Shown: positions 37,880 through 49,100 of the stretch, one piece after another
Layout of the letters: each line of letters opens with the position of its first letter
How positions within the stretch are numbered: position 1 is the first letter of the stretch
NCBI GenBank assembly: GCA_963965975.1
Contig: OZ014418.1
Location: 3,236,775-3,300,774 of the forward strand
Origin: Xestospongia bergquistia
Lineage: Eukaryota > Porifera > Demospongiae > Haplosclerida > Petrosiidae
Length of the DNA stretch: 64,000 bases
Direction of reading: 5' to 3'
Notes under the pieces: model-generated
Told to the model about the DNA's origin: nothing
The model's input: only the letters and a program-made list of their open reading frames with translations
The model's database searches: none
Translations under genes and position numbers: made by a program

Positions 37880-40034
37880 GACCAATGTCTTGAGCAAGTT
37901 TTACAAGTCCCTCCTGATCAGCCACTTTCGCAAGACAATCCTGACCTTCCAATTCCCTATAAGGTGAAGTAAAGCAAACATGACCTATATCAGTTACATG
38001 TACTATCATCTAATGTTACATGCATTCTCTTAAAATTCTGGTTCTAAATTAAGTCCAGCTACATCGAGTGATGCCATCGCATTCTTTAGAATGTCAAGGG
38101 ACAAAGGTTCATATGTTGAGATAACACCTGTTATGATAAGGTTAATACCATAATGTACTGTTTATTTCACACTACTTACTACCTTTGCACAAAAGTTTAG
38201 CAGATAATGACTGTGTATTTTTATAAATAAGTTTGACAGTTTGTACACCACCTTTCTGATACTAAATACAAGCACATAACCTGAAGACATACAATACATT
38301 TAGAGTTAAATATATAGGATTACATACCCAAACACCAACTATAAAGGTTGAACGAGTCCTGCTAAAAATATTTGTGCTTTTTCTTGTCTGAGATGACTTG
38401 CTATATTAACTCTATCCACACAGCCTCTGTCTACCAAACTTTGCAATATCTTAACGAAGAGCTGTACAGAGTAATTATACAATTGTCAAGATAAATTTAT
38501 AATGATGATATTAAATTATAACTGAAATCATAGCCACTTAGGTTGTATGCGTCCCTACTGAATACATTGAAAAGCATTAACGATATATAGTGTTTTCATT
38601 ATTAACTTTATTTTATGTACTTATATAAAGAGCATGTATGCAGTATCTAGTAGCATGCAGGAATGAACTATTATAAATTCCATAGTGACAGGCTGACGGC
38701 TTTTACACATAGCCCTGGCATCTCATGCTCTGACAATTAACTACGTGACTTGTTAATTATAAAGTATATTTTAGTAATGACAGCATGTGATGTTTAATAA
38801 TTTGCACTATCTCATCTTGTGTTATATGCAAGTATGTAAATAACCATAGATTGGTTAGATCAAATGATCCATTTTACAGTGTTAACTTATACAAGGCAGT
38901 TGTAATCAATTATGTTATACATCTAATTTGACACACCTCTTCTGGTGACATTTGGGGCAGAACAAACTCTCTGTTTATACAATGTAACAAACCTTCTCTT
39001 GCTTCAACTTAAGAAAAACTACAAATAATATCATATCTACTTAAAGTACTAATACTTACGTTTAGATCTGGAAGTCTTAGCAATAATGCGCTATTTTGAG
39101 GTGTTCAAATCCTTCAACTAACACAACTGCCATATCTGTTGAGGTAAGTGGCTGCTTTTCAGCTCCTCAATCATAAAAGCTATACAAATGGTTATTACAT
39201 GTGTAATACATGAATCATGGCTACATGTAACATCTGGATTTTCATTCTTCTGAGATATATATTTTTTATTGATATAGACTGTTGTAGCTGAATATTGTTA
39301 AGTAATTTTAATGTAGAATAGATTCTTGTCAATTATAACAAAATATATTTCATTTTATAGTAGATCATTAATGCTAGAAATGGTCAACTGGATGCTGTGG
39401 TAAACTAAATGATGCCTTTCTCTAGTCTTTTCTTTTATTTTAGAGTACAAATGTTTCCTGATGTACTGGAGATGGGTATTCTACATCTAGTAAGTTGATA
39501 GAAACAGATGACTATTAATTGTTTTTACTATTTGTTCTATCTGTGTCATAGAAACTTGTTCTATACCAAATTATGATGACCTAACACTTATTTATCTACA
39601 CTGTAAAATTATCAGAACACAATGGTGTCAAATTCTATGGTCTTATACTAGCACCTGTATGCTATTTTAGCACTTTGGTGTTATGTCAGCACCTGATAAT
39701 CTTATAAAAAGTGAAATTGTTTAATGTTAAATGTGACTACAATTATATCACATGATCAAATACACTACTGTATTATGTAGCTATGAAAGTTTTTAAAAAT
39801 AAAAACACTTATATAATTATATACAGTTATATATGAATGTAATAGAGGTGTTGTAGATCCAAGGGTTATAGCTCTATTAATTTAGCCTCCTGAACACTGC
39901 TTTGTATACCTTGTTGAATTGTTGATCCAGAATCTGTCTTTGGTCTAGAGTCATTTTTATGTGACTTAATGGATACAGTATGCCTTCTCCTGATAACAGT
40001 AGGTCAAAACTTTCATCAATAACATTAGCTGCAT
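37880..40034 (-). pseudogene. Unassigned, partly decayed multi-exon gene
   Basis: Several splice-flanked open stretches on the minus strand: 40034-39910 (AANVIDESFDLLLSGEG.., CTCTGCAG acceptor, AACAAG|GTATAC donor), about 39,140-39,060 (LVEGFEHLK.. then, after a frameshift, LLLRLPDLN), about 39,010-38,940 (VEAREGLLHCINREFVLP), about 38,460-38,360 (LFVKILQSLVDRGCVDRV..), about 38,260-38,180, about 38,140-38,035 and about 37,965-37,880 (ELEGQDCLAKVADQEGLVK). The middle ones run on in a common frame and could belong to one protein, but at least one frameshift is needed and I do not recognise the family. The last stretch abuts the transposon's right end, which may have broken the gene. Confidence 0.35.
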
Positions 40035-40094
40035 CTGCAGAGAGGGAAAATAACAGAATATAAGAACATGGCAGTTATTATAAGGAACTAATTA

Positions 40095-40340
40095 AAAACT
40101 CATGAAGGCTTTTCTCTTTGGACTTTGGTATGCAATCATTGGTATAGCTAGAATAATTTGCTATAGCCTATATCATCCTTTTTAATGTTGTTTCTATTAC
40201 TACCTATGTCAGACAATTATTCTTTCTCTTTTGTTCATTGTCCTCTTCATTTTGCTTAATCATTACAAACATGAATGAGATATAATCCAGCTGATATCCA
40301 CATAATAGCTGAGACACAAATCACAGCTTTAATAAAAACC
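40095..40340 (+). pseudogene. POT/SLC15-type transporter, C-terminal remnant
   Basis: MKAFLFGLWYAIIGIARI at about 40,100 and then, after a gap, sequence matching nucleotide by nucleotide the 3' end of the copy at 42,067-42,432 (GTTTCTATTACTACCT.., then AATCCAGCTGATATCCACAT). Frames are broken. It is the most decayed of three tandem copies. Confidence 0.6.
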
Positions 40341-40417
40341 AAAATAATTACTTTAGTAGCTGGTCATTAACACAGTCATTTTCATGTACATAACTACAAA
40401 TCATAATAATTACAATG

Positions 40418-40434
40418 CGTGTGTGTGTGTGTAA
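40418..40434. repeat. (GT)n microsatellite
   Basis: GTGTGTGTGTGTGT run. Confidence 0.8.
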
Positions 40435-40706
40435 ATTGGTATATGTAACAATCAAATTAATGGAAAGTAGTACAATTAGTAATTGTATTAATATAAACTT
40501 GACCTTTGTTCTTAATTTGTTTACATAATTCACAACCATATAACAATAAAGTTTACACCATTCTATGACATTTGTGTAACCATAGATAGTAAAGTACCAT
40601 AAACACAATAGCTGTTTATAGTGCTTATATTATGAAAATGTTATGTGACTCACAAAATAAAGTTATTCCTCCAATATAATGTATGACTGCAAATTGAAAG
40701 TGAAAT

Positions 40707-42432
40707 ATGTTAACAAACATACACAACTCTTCACAGTCCTATTATAAAGAACTACACTCTGTATCAATAACAGCAGTAAAACCGTTCAACATGAAAGGCA
40801 GAAGACTTTGTTCTTATCCAGTACAATGTATTAATTACAAAGGAGCAGTCTTGATGATTTGGGTTTGTATTTTTATTGGACTATTATACCAGGAGGTGAT
40901 ATTTTTTCTATTGTTAAAGCAATTGATGATAAATGCTCACTGGTTTCTCTCTACTTGATTTTAACCCTTTAAATCTTTTACCCACTATTTGGATGGATTG
41001 CTGATGCATGGATTGGACGATATAGAGTTATTTTATATGGACTGTATTCTGTAACAATAGGGGGTGTAGTATTAACAGTGACTACTATTATCTATTATTT
41101 TCATCAATACATCTCACATTTCTTCCTTTACACAAGCATTTGTATAACCTCACTTGGTATAGCTGCTGTAAATGCTAACATACTTCCTTTCATTAGTGAT
41201 CAAATGATTGGAGCATCTGCTAATGAGCTTTAGGCTACAGTACATTGGTGGTACTGGAGTCAGAACTTCCCTAGTATGATTGCGTACAATGTAATCTGTA
41301 TATTGCAAAAAGATACACCTCAAACAGTGACATCCATTTTCTTGTCTTTCTCTGGTCTAACTATTGCTCTATCTAGTATATTTCTTGGTCAACATTGGCT
41401 CAACAAGACACTTCAGGTCACTAACCCTATTAAACATATTGCTAAAGTACTCAACTATGCTAGAAAGAACAAGTATCCTAGGAATCGTAGTGCCCTCACC
41501 TACTGGGAACAAGATGTCCCTTCAAGATTTGATCTTGGTATGGATAAATATGGTGGTCCTTTCTCAGAGGAGGAGGTAGAGGATGTCAAGACAACATTGA
41601 GATTAATACCAGTTATTGTTATATGTGCAATGATAGGAATAGCAATACATATGAGAATATTTCAGAAAAATCACATGACAGTGAACAATGACAATATTCT
41701 TCAATGTATATTTTGTGATGAACTAAGCATACCTTTTCATATGATCACATTTGGAATTCCACTATATCATTTACTTATAAGACCTCTTCTACACAAAATG
41801 ACCAAGTATGCTCCTAGTATGTTGAAACTGATTGGGTTTGCTTTTTTGATTGAAATGACATGAAGTATTGGTATGGTAACCATAGAAACTATAGGTCACC
41901 TTCAAACTCCTAACATCACTTGTATGTTTAATGACGTCAACACTATCAACAAGGTTATGTCTTTTAATTTTTACTGGACTATGATACCACAGTTTTTAGA
42001 TCATTAGGAATTGTTGTTTTTGATCTTGTTATTAATGAGTTCATTATTGCTCAATCTCCTCAACAAATGAAAGGGTTCTTGTTTGGACTATATTATGCAT
42101 TCAATGGTATAGCTAAATTAATTGGATACAACCTTCATTATCCTTATAAGTCACTTCCTCAATCCATTCCTATAAGTTGTGGTTTCTATTACTACCTCAC
42201 TACTCTCTTTCTCTCACTTGCATTTATCATCTTCATCATTCTGTCTAAGCATTACAAACTGAGAGTGAGAGATAATCCAGTTAATATTCACATGATAGCA
42301 GACACACATATCACTGCTTATATCAACCAGGAAGAAGAGTATCATAGAGAGAAAGATGAAGAAAACTATTCCATCCACTCATCAAATCAAGACATCTTTA
42401 ACTATTACAATGCCATAAAATGCGAAACATGA
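40707..42432 (+). pseudogene. POT/SLC15-type peptide transporter, copy A, disrupted
   Basis: Reading across lesions gives a proton-dependent oligopeptide transporter-like protein: N-terminal MKGRRLCSYPVQCINYKG, PLFGWIADAWIGRYR (the POT DxxxGR signature region), transmembrane runs such as VILYGLYSVTIGGVVLTVTT, a loop with YPRNRSALTYWEQDVPSRFD, and C-terminal FIIAQSPQQMKGFLFGLYYA. Disruptions: a frameshift near 40,965, TAG after ANEL at 41231-41233, TGA after LIEMT near 41,863, and a frameshift near 42,000. Family members import di- and tripeptides at the plasma membrane. Two or more independent lesions favour pseudogene over sequencing error. Paired with copy B by a tandem duplication that includes upstream sequence (about 39,715 onward resembles about 42,680 onward). 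Confidence 0.65.
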
Positions 42433-42876
42433 TCATTTTATTATTTACTTGCATGCTATATTAAATTAATATCATTTTATAAGATGTTGTAGTATGTATT
42501 GAAGTTTTGTTATTGCTCTCCACAACAAATGAAGGGTTTTAGATTATTCACATAAATGATCATAAACTAATTTTGAACTAGTCATACATAAATTTTTGAG
42601 CCAATCAGGAAATGAACATATTTTTAAATCTTCCAAGTACCTATGTTGGTAGTGTGGAAAGTGAGACTTGATGATTGTTTAATGTTACATGTGACTATAA
42701 TTATCACATGATCAAATACACTATTGTATTATGTAGCTATGAAAGTTTTTTAAAAAAAATTATATTATATACAGTTATATACGAATGTAATTGAGGCGAG
42801 TGTTGTTATACATGTGATGATACATATAGTGTTGTAAACTGTTTTTATTGTTGTGCACACATGTGTATAGCTGAGA

Positions 42877-43935
42877 TTGAAAGTGAAAGTAAAATGTAAT
42901 ACGATAAAGTCATCAACAACAATAATACTTCTTGTGTACAAAGGATTCAAAATGAGAGATAGAAGACTATGTTCATATCAAGTACAATGTATAAAGTCAT
43001 CAACAACAATAATACTTCTTGTGTACAAAAGATTCAAAATGAGAGATAGAAGACTATGTTCATATCAAGTAGAATGTATTAATTCAAAAGGAACAATCTT
43101 AATGATTTGGATAAATACATGTATATACATCTTCTGGTCATTCGTTCCTAGTGGCAATATCTATTTAATGGTCAATGAAGCTCACTATAACTATTATCAA
43201 GTCTCTCATTTTTGGCTTTAACTCTTCAACTGTTTTACCCACTATTTGGATGGATTGCTGATGCATAGATCAGACGATATAAAGCTATTTTATATGGACT
43301 GTATTCTTTAATAATAGGATGTGTGTTATTGACAGTATCTATTATTATAAAGGAATTTGAATCATTGGTTTCAAAAATCATTCTTAACACAAGTACTACT
43401 GTCAATTCACTTGGTATAGCTATTATACATGTTAATACTCTTCCTTTCATTATTGATCAAATGATAGGAACATCTGGTGATGAACTCAGTGCTGCAGTAC
43501 ATTGGTGGTTTTGGAGTGACTTTTTTCCTATAACAATGGAATATGACATACTCTGTTTATTGCAAGACTCTACTCAAATATTGACATCCATCTTCTTATC
43601 TTTCTCTGGTCTAGCTATTGCTCTCTAGTATATTTCTTTGTAAACATTAGTTCAACAAAAGACCTCAGATCACTAACCCTATTAAATATATTGCTAAAGT
43701 ACTCAACTACGCTATATAGAAAGAACAAGTACCCAAGAAATTGTAGTGCCCTCACTTACTGGGAACAAGAGGTCCCTTCAAGACTTGATCTTGGTAATGA
43801 TAAATATGGTGGTCCTTTTTCAGAGGAGGAGGTAGAGAATGTCAAGACTACATTGAGATTAATACCAGTTATATTAATATGTGCAAGCATCTATACTAAT
43901 GCAATCATATCAGCCTGCCTTACCTCTATGTAATC
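42877..43935 (+). pseudogene. POT/SLC15-type peptide transporter, copy B, disrupted and 3'-truncated
   Basis: Matches copy A from its N-terminus to the loop YPRNCSALTYWEQEVPSR and KTTLRLIPVILICAS, then stops matching near 43,900 and runs into unrelated Pro/Tyr-rich sequence. It keeps GDELSAAVHWWFW where copy A has a stop, but has frameshifts near 43,220 and 43,630. The N-terminus carries an 87-bp in-frame tandem duplication (42904-43077). Confidence 0.6.
42904..43077 (+). repeat. 87-bp in-frame tandem duplication
   Basis: Units 42904-42990 and 42991-43077 differ at two bases. Each encodes the 29-residue stretch with KMRDRRLCSYQV. It duplicates the cytoplasmic N-terminus of transporter copy B. 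Confidence 0.9.
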
Positions 43936-44129
43936 ATTTTTTCTCTTATCCAAACTACAGTTTACCTCCTACCACAGATACAAGGCTCAAGAACCATATT
44001 AACCAGCAGTGCTGGTAAAGAAAATGTAACTCTTCCAATGACCTATGCTACCACCAAGCCAATTTATCAACCCCTTGTTTCCCATCGAAGTGTTCCCCTA
44101 ATCTTGCCTCAATCAACACCCCTCATCCA

Positions 44130-44513
44130 ATGATGACTCAATACACAAGACAACAAACATCAACATATTATTCTCAGAGATCATCTACAACAGGTTACTG
44201 TGGATACAACTCATATGTTTATCCTCCACATCAACAACAATTACATCAAACAGATCCGACAAACACGACATGGTCTTCCTCTACCAGTTATACCTACTCA
44301 GCTCCAATCACAGCCCCATCAACCACCACACCCACTCTTTGTCCTCCGTGTAGTCAATTTTTCTCTTATCCAGACTACAGTTTACCTCCTACTGCAGATA
44401 CAACCAACCCTTTGATAAATGCCCCGGAATTTACTTCACCACACCCTTGTTTCAATGATTACTTGGTATATCCACCCACCAACTATGATATGACAATGAA
44501 CCACATAATGTAA
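44130..44513 (+). CDS. Pro/Tyr/Thr/Gln-rich reading frame, unknown
   Basis: A 127-codon open frame with low-complexity composition (YPPHQQQLHQTDPTN, PITAPSTTTPT), no membrane helix and no recognised domain; it resembles the disordered C-terminus of a transcription factor, but that is only composition. A segment of about 50 bp within it (TTTCTCTTATCCAGACTACAG..) has a near copy at 43,938-43,985, so the region is itself partly duplicated and fused behind transporter copy B. It may be a last exon or a relic. Confidence 0.35.
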   Translation: MMTQYTRQQTSTYYSQRSSTTGYCGYNSYVYPPHQQQLHQTDPTNTTWSSSTSYTYSAPITAPSTTTPTLCPPCSQFFSYPDYSLPPTADTTNPLINAPEFTSPHPCFNDYLVYPPTNYDMTMNHIM

Positions 44514-44712
44514 AATTGAAATGTAGTATTTTTTTGGTATTTAACTTTATTAGTTAATTTACCTACTAAATATCTTTAAATTTAAATCATTTTTTTGACT
44601 TATTATTGTGCAATAGTGTAGTTTTTACAAAAATTAAAAGCACAACAAACTAAGGCAATGTATAAAACACAATATATTGATCTTATTAATATTATTATAT
44701 TATACTATTTTC

Positions 44713-45734
44713 TCAGATTTTCTCATATATTAACACAAAAATATCAACATTATTGATTGGTCTTCCATTTCTCAAAAGCTTCTTTTTTGCTTCTGGAATA
44801 AATTGATTCTTTACTCCACCCAATACATGTCCAGTTGTTTCTGAAGCAAAGATGATGGGACGTACTATGTTACCTGGTAAATGACGCAGGACTCCACCCA
44901 CATCTCCTGTTAAACCATACTCTTCATGATCAGTAGCAGCTGCTTGATACAAGTCTCAAGCAGTGTCACCTAAACCCTAAGAAATGTTATAATAATATTG
45001 AGAGATGGTAAGGATACAGAATAGTTAGACTATCCTAAATAGATCATTAACTTTTATGTATTTATAACTATGCCACAATAACCACATACTAAACAATATC
45101 ACAATAAGGAATGACAATTACGAAAGTCCAATGGGACACCCTGAAGTTTGGGCATGGCCCATTAGGACAGTCCTGTCTTTGATTACACACTTTAATACTT
45201 AATGTTTAATGTTTAGATGTTAGGGATCAATAGTATAATATGCTGATCTCAGACTGTACAACTGGACTTCTGTAGAGAGTGAATTTAACGTAATGGACTT
45301 AAGTAAGTAATTAACTACTACTCGTTACATTAGATCATTTAACTAATTATTACATCAATATGTTAGTAATTAGCTTTAACATAATACTAAGACAACATTG
45401 TATAACAAAACCTTACTGTAGACACAACATTGTAAGCATTTACAAAGCCTTCTCTTAAATCAGCTGGTTGGTGTGGCCCACTCTGAGGGACTTGACCATT
45501 GGTAATCTCAGTGGAGGATCGTCTCTCTTCTGGACTAATCATATCAAATGCTGTCTGAGCTAAAGACTAAAGGTGGAAGAGAGGGAAGAAAGAGATATCA
45601 CAAAGATGCATATACTTTGAAGAACATACCTGGACAGAATATAGTCCCCTGTTATTTAATTCAACTACAGCTATGCCAGTAGAACTAGCAAATGAGGTAG
45701 CTCCTCTTTGAAGTCCACAAACAATACGTACTAA
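44713..45734 (-). pseudogene. ATG2-like C-terminal fragment with one nonsense codon
   Basis: Three exons in phase 0: 45734-45630 (VCGLQRGATSFASSTGIAVV), 45566-45417 (TAFDMISPEERR, QPADLREGFVNAY) and 44976-44713 (GLTGDVGGVLRHLPGNIVRP, then SETTGHVLGGVKNQFIPEA). This order and these motifs match the conserved C-terminal region of autophagy protein ATG2, the lipid-transfer protein at the phagophore. A TGA at 44956-44958 lies between GLGDTA and DLYQAAA where a sense codon is expected. No upstream ATG2 exons exist: the next gene begins at 46166. So this is a 5'-truncated duplicate; the single lesion suggests it is young, or the stop could be an error. Confidence 0.7.
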
Positions 45735-46165
45735 CTTCAATTTGATTTAGCTTTTAAAAATCATGGAAAACAAAGTCAGATTGCAAGAAGAAAGCACTGC
45801 CCAAGTGTCTATGAAGAGAGGTATTACCTAGTTAGTTTCTGGGTGTAGCCTTAAGCTAGTCTCGCAATGGAGGGGCTGGCTACGCGAGACTTTTTTCATC
45901 ATAGTAGATACAATCGTTATCTTACATCGACGATGTTCATTTGAAATAAATATATAATATATGTATATATTTCAATGATTGCTTCCATTATGTCTGATAG
46001 CTTGTAAACGTGTTAATCAATAGTCTGCAGACGCTTCCATCCCCAAGAAAATACGGACGATGCGACATTGACATAACATGTCAGGTAGGAGTGACTAAAG
46101 ATGTAACATTTCAGTAATGCTGGTCTTAGTTCATGTTTTTTTGAATATTAATTACTGTATCTTCT
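45735..46165. other. Spacer with a foldback (MITE-like) remnant
   Basis: At about 45,858-45,891 TAGTCTCGC and GCGAGACT form the arms of a short inverted repeat around GGCTGGCTACGC. The GCTACGC/GCGTAGC core is shared with the ends of the hAT element at 25199-26095, suggesting a related miniature element. Otherwise empty. Confidence 0.4.
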
Positions 46166-49100
46166 TCATGGATGACTTAAATTAAACTGGGGAATGACAT
46201 AGCAAATGTCATCCTTCTTGTAATAGGCAACAGATAGAACACAGGTGTCCGATAGTAATTGTATCCTAAAATTAACCAGAAACATCAGAAACTAAACTTA
46301 CTAGCTTCACGTTAAAATCATAGCAATTTGTTACCAGTACCCTAGTTAGAGATTTTGAAATTAATAATTATACTGAAAGTTAATTTGATAAAACTAAAAG
46401 AACAATTAACAGGGTGAAATATGCAAGTTTTGATTAGTCTCTACTGTGACAGCTACTGGTGATATTTCAACTGAATCTAAATGTAAATAGAGATAATTTT
46501 AAAAATAAAATAAGACATACTGTCATACCTCAATTTTGACATGATTGTATCAGTTAAGTCATTTCGATTTAATTTCTCTCTTAATATAGCCACAAATTTA
46601 GTCAAAATATTAGCATCATTCTTAACAAGATCTGTTATTTCATCAAGAATATTTTCAAGGCGCTCCTTGTTTGTACTCCCACAACCTCTGTCCCTGATTT
46701 TCCTGTAAAAAGCCTCAGAAATGATCATTTCTGAATATAGTTTTCGTGCCAGATCAGAGGCGTCAATAGTTGATTCAACAATAATGTCAGTACAATGAAC
46801 TAGAGCTATCCTTGCCAAATTACAATCACTTGAGAAAGTATTATCAGAACCTGCATATGAAAAGTATTATTAATGAGTTTATCATAACTGATCAACATGA
46901 CTATCTACAATATAACACAAAATTATTTCAATTTCTAAACTATTAATTTAAGAAAAAAATAGCAACAAAATGAATAAAAGAAAAATTTTTAAATGTAAAA
47001 GCAGCCTTGGATGTAGATAAAACACCTAAATTTATCCCAATACAAGAATATTGATGTCTCTATATACGAGCCACATTGCTGCCACACTATCAAGGGCATA
47101 ATGTTACAATAGTTTACAGTAGACTTTCAGTCTGTTAGGCTTGTAACATTTGAATTATTAATTAGTTGAAATATGTTCACAACACTTGTTTTTCTTTATA
47201 ATTATAGGTTGGATAAGTGAACTGAGGATAATAATATACAACAAATACATATTGCTATATTTAATAATGATAAATAATGAATAATATAATTAGAAAGTAT
47301 GATTTTTTTAAAACTATGGATGTATAATAAAGCCAGAAATAGCTGCAATGTGCATTTTTGGTTGATCTTAAGAAACATGACAAAGATCTCTTGTTAATAA
47401 CTTCCAAAAGTATATTAAATCTTTTGTGATTGTTGTTAGTGTATGTTCTTGAGAAAAGCCAAATTGGTCAATAAAATAAGTAAGGGAGATTGTTTGCAAT
47501 GGATTGCTGCTTAACATTCTATAAACTGACCACTCTATGACAACAGGAATATTACTTGTATGCACTAGTAAACACTACATTATATTAACAATTCATAATT
47601 AGCATTTAGATAGCATATGGACCCTTTAGTTTACATTAATTAAAACAATTTAGAGACAGAAAAGTTATCATGTATCTTAATAAACGGTTGCTGTATGAAA
47701 CTGCTTAATAACTTTCATACTCACCAAGGGCAGTTATGTCATCTAAGATTTCAGTGTATACAATAGAATATATTTGATAAATAAATTATACCAGTGTTGT
47801 TTGTTAGTGTTACTTTGTTGTTAGTGGTTACATTTTACCAAATGAATTTATTGTACATTACAAAATGAGTCATGCTCAAATACTTTCTATTGCAAAGTAA
47901 TGATTCACTTTTGCTTAAAGAGTGGACAGCAGGGCCACAAATGGAACACTAACTTATTACCAAGGTATCCTTTCATAGATCCCAATTATAGTACAGAAAA
48001 AATAAAATGTAGTAAACAAGCAATCAAAAGTATTGTCATAATTTCCAAGTTGGTCACCTATCTCATATCATATAGACATTATAGCAATACTTTCTTCAGT
48101 GGTATGGAATCCATGATAATGTACAAATACACTATTGCCATTGGTAGATACATTAATTATAACAGCATTAGTGCAACTCATTAAATGTTTATTTGTTTCT
48201 GCAAACCAAACAAGAATCACATTAATATCTACCTTTAGACAAGATCCTGCTATTAGTGTAATTTAGAAAGTAGTTAAAGAGGTTCTATCCAGTATAAAGT
48301 GATTTAGGATTATTGCAATGTATTTACATGTTATCTAATTTTCTACAATGTTCTCAGTGTCAGAGATTACAATTTGCTAGGTGTGTTATCTAACCTTTCA
48401 GGCACTAAGGAGTGATTATAAAATATAATAAGGAACCATTAACACTATATTTACCTTTAAAGTGGAGTTCCTTAGATATAGTTTCTATCTCCTCTTCATT
48501 TAATGAAGGATAAGCAAGATCCTATAACAGAATATGGTATAATTATGATGCAGTACAGAATGTATGATACATGACATTACATTTATTGTATGCTCAAACT
48601 AACACATACTTACCAAAGGATTACGTCCAGCAAACACACTAAGTTGACTGCAATGCTCTTTTACTGACATGTAACTTAATGATAAAAGTGATGATGAGAA
48701 AAAAGAACATTTATTCACTATGTGTTGAAGGTCACTATGTGACAATTCAGCACTAAAAATTGCTTTTGTGACTGAAGGAGTAATGCAAAGGAAAGGGTCA
48801 TGAGCTCCAACAATCTGTTCAATACCTACCCTCTTGGTTTCGTTGTCATCTGTAATATAACCTTTTGTAAGCACTGATCGAGCAACATATTTTATATTAT
48901 AAAGTGTGCGCTTATCCATGAGAAGACTACGAGCTTTTCCTACATCACTAGGAGCAATGAGGTACTCTTCACATTCAAACGAGTGCATCTGACTTTTCAA
49001 TGTTAATATGACCCAAACAACATCATTGAAAACTTTGTGGCTTTTTTTAGTGTCATTCATTGATGTAACTACTGTAACACAACGATAGTGCTCTGTCATT

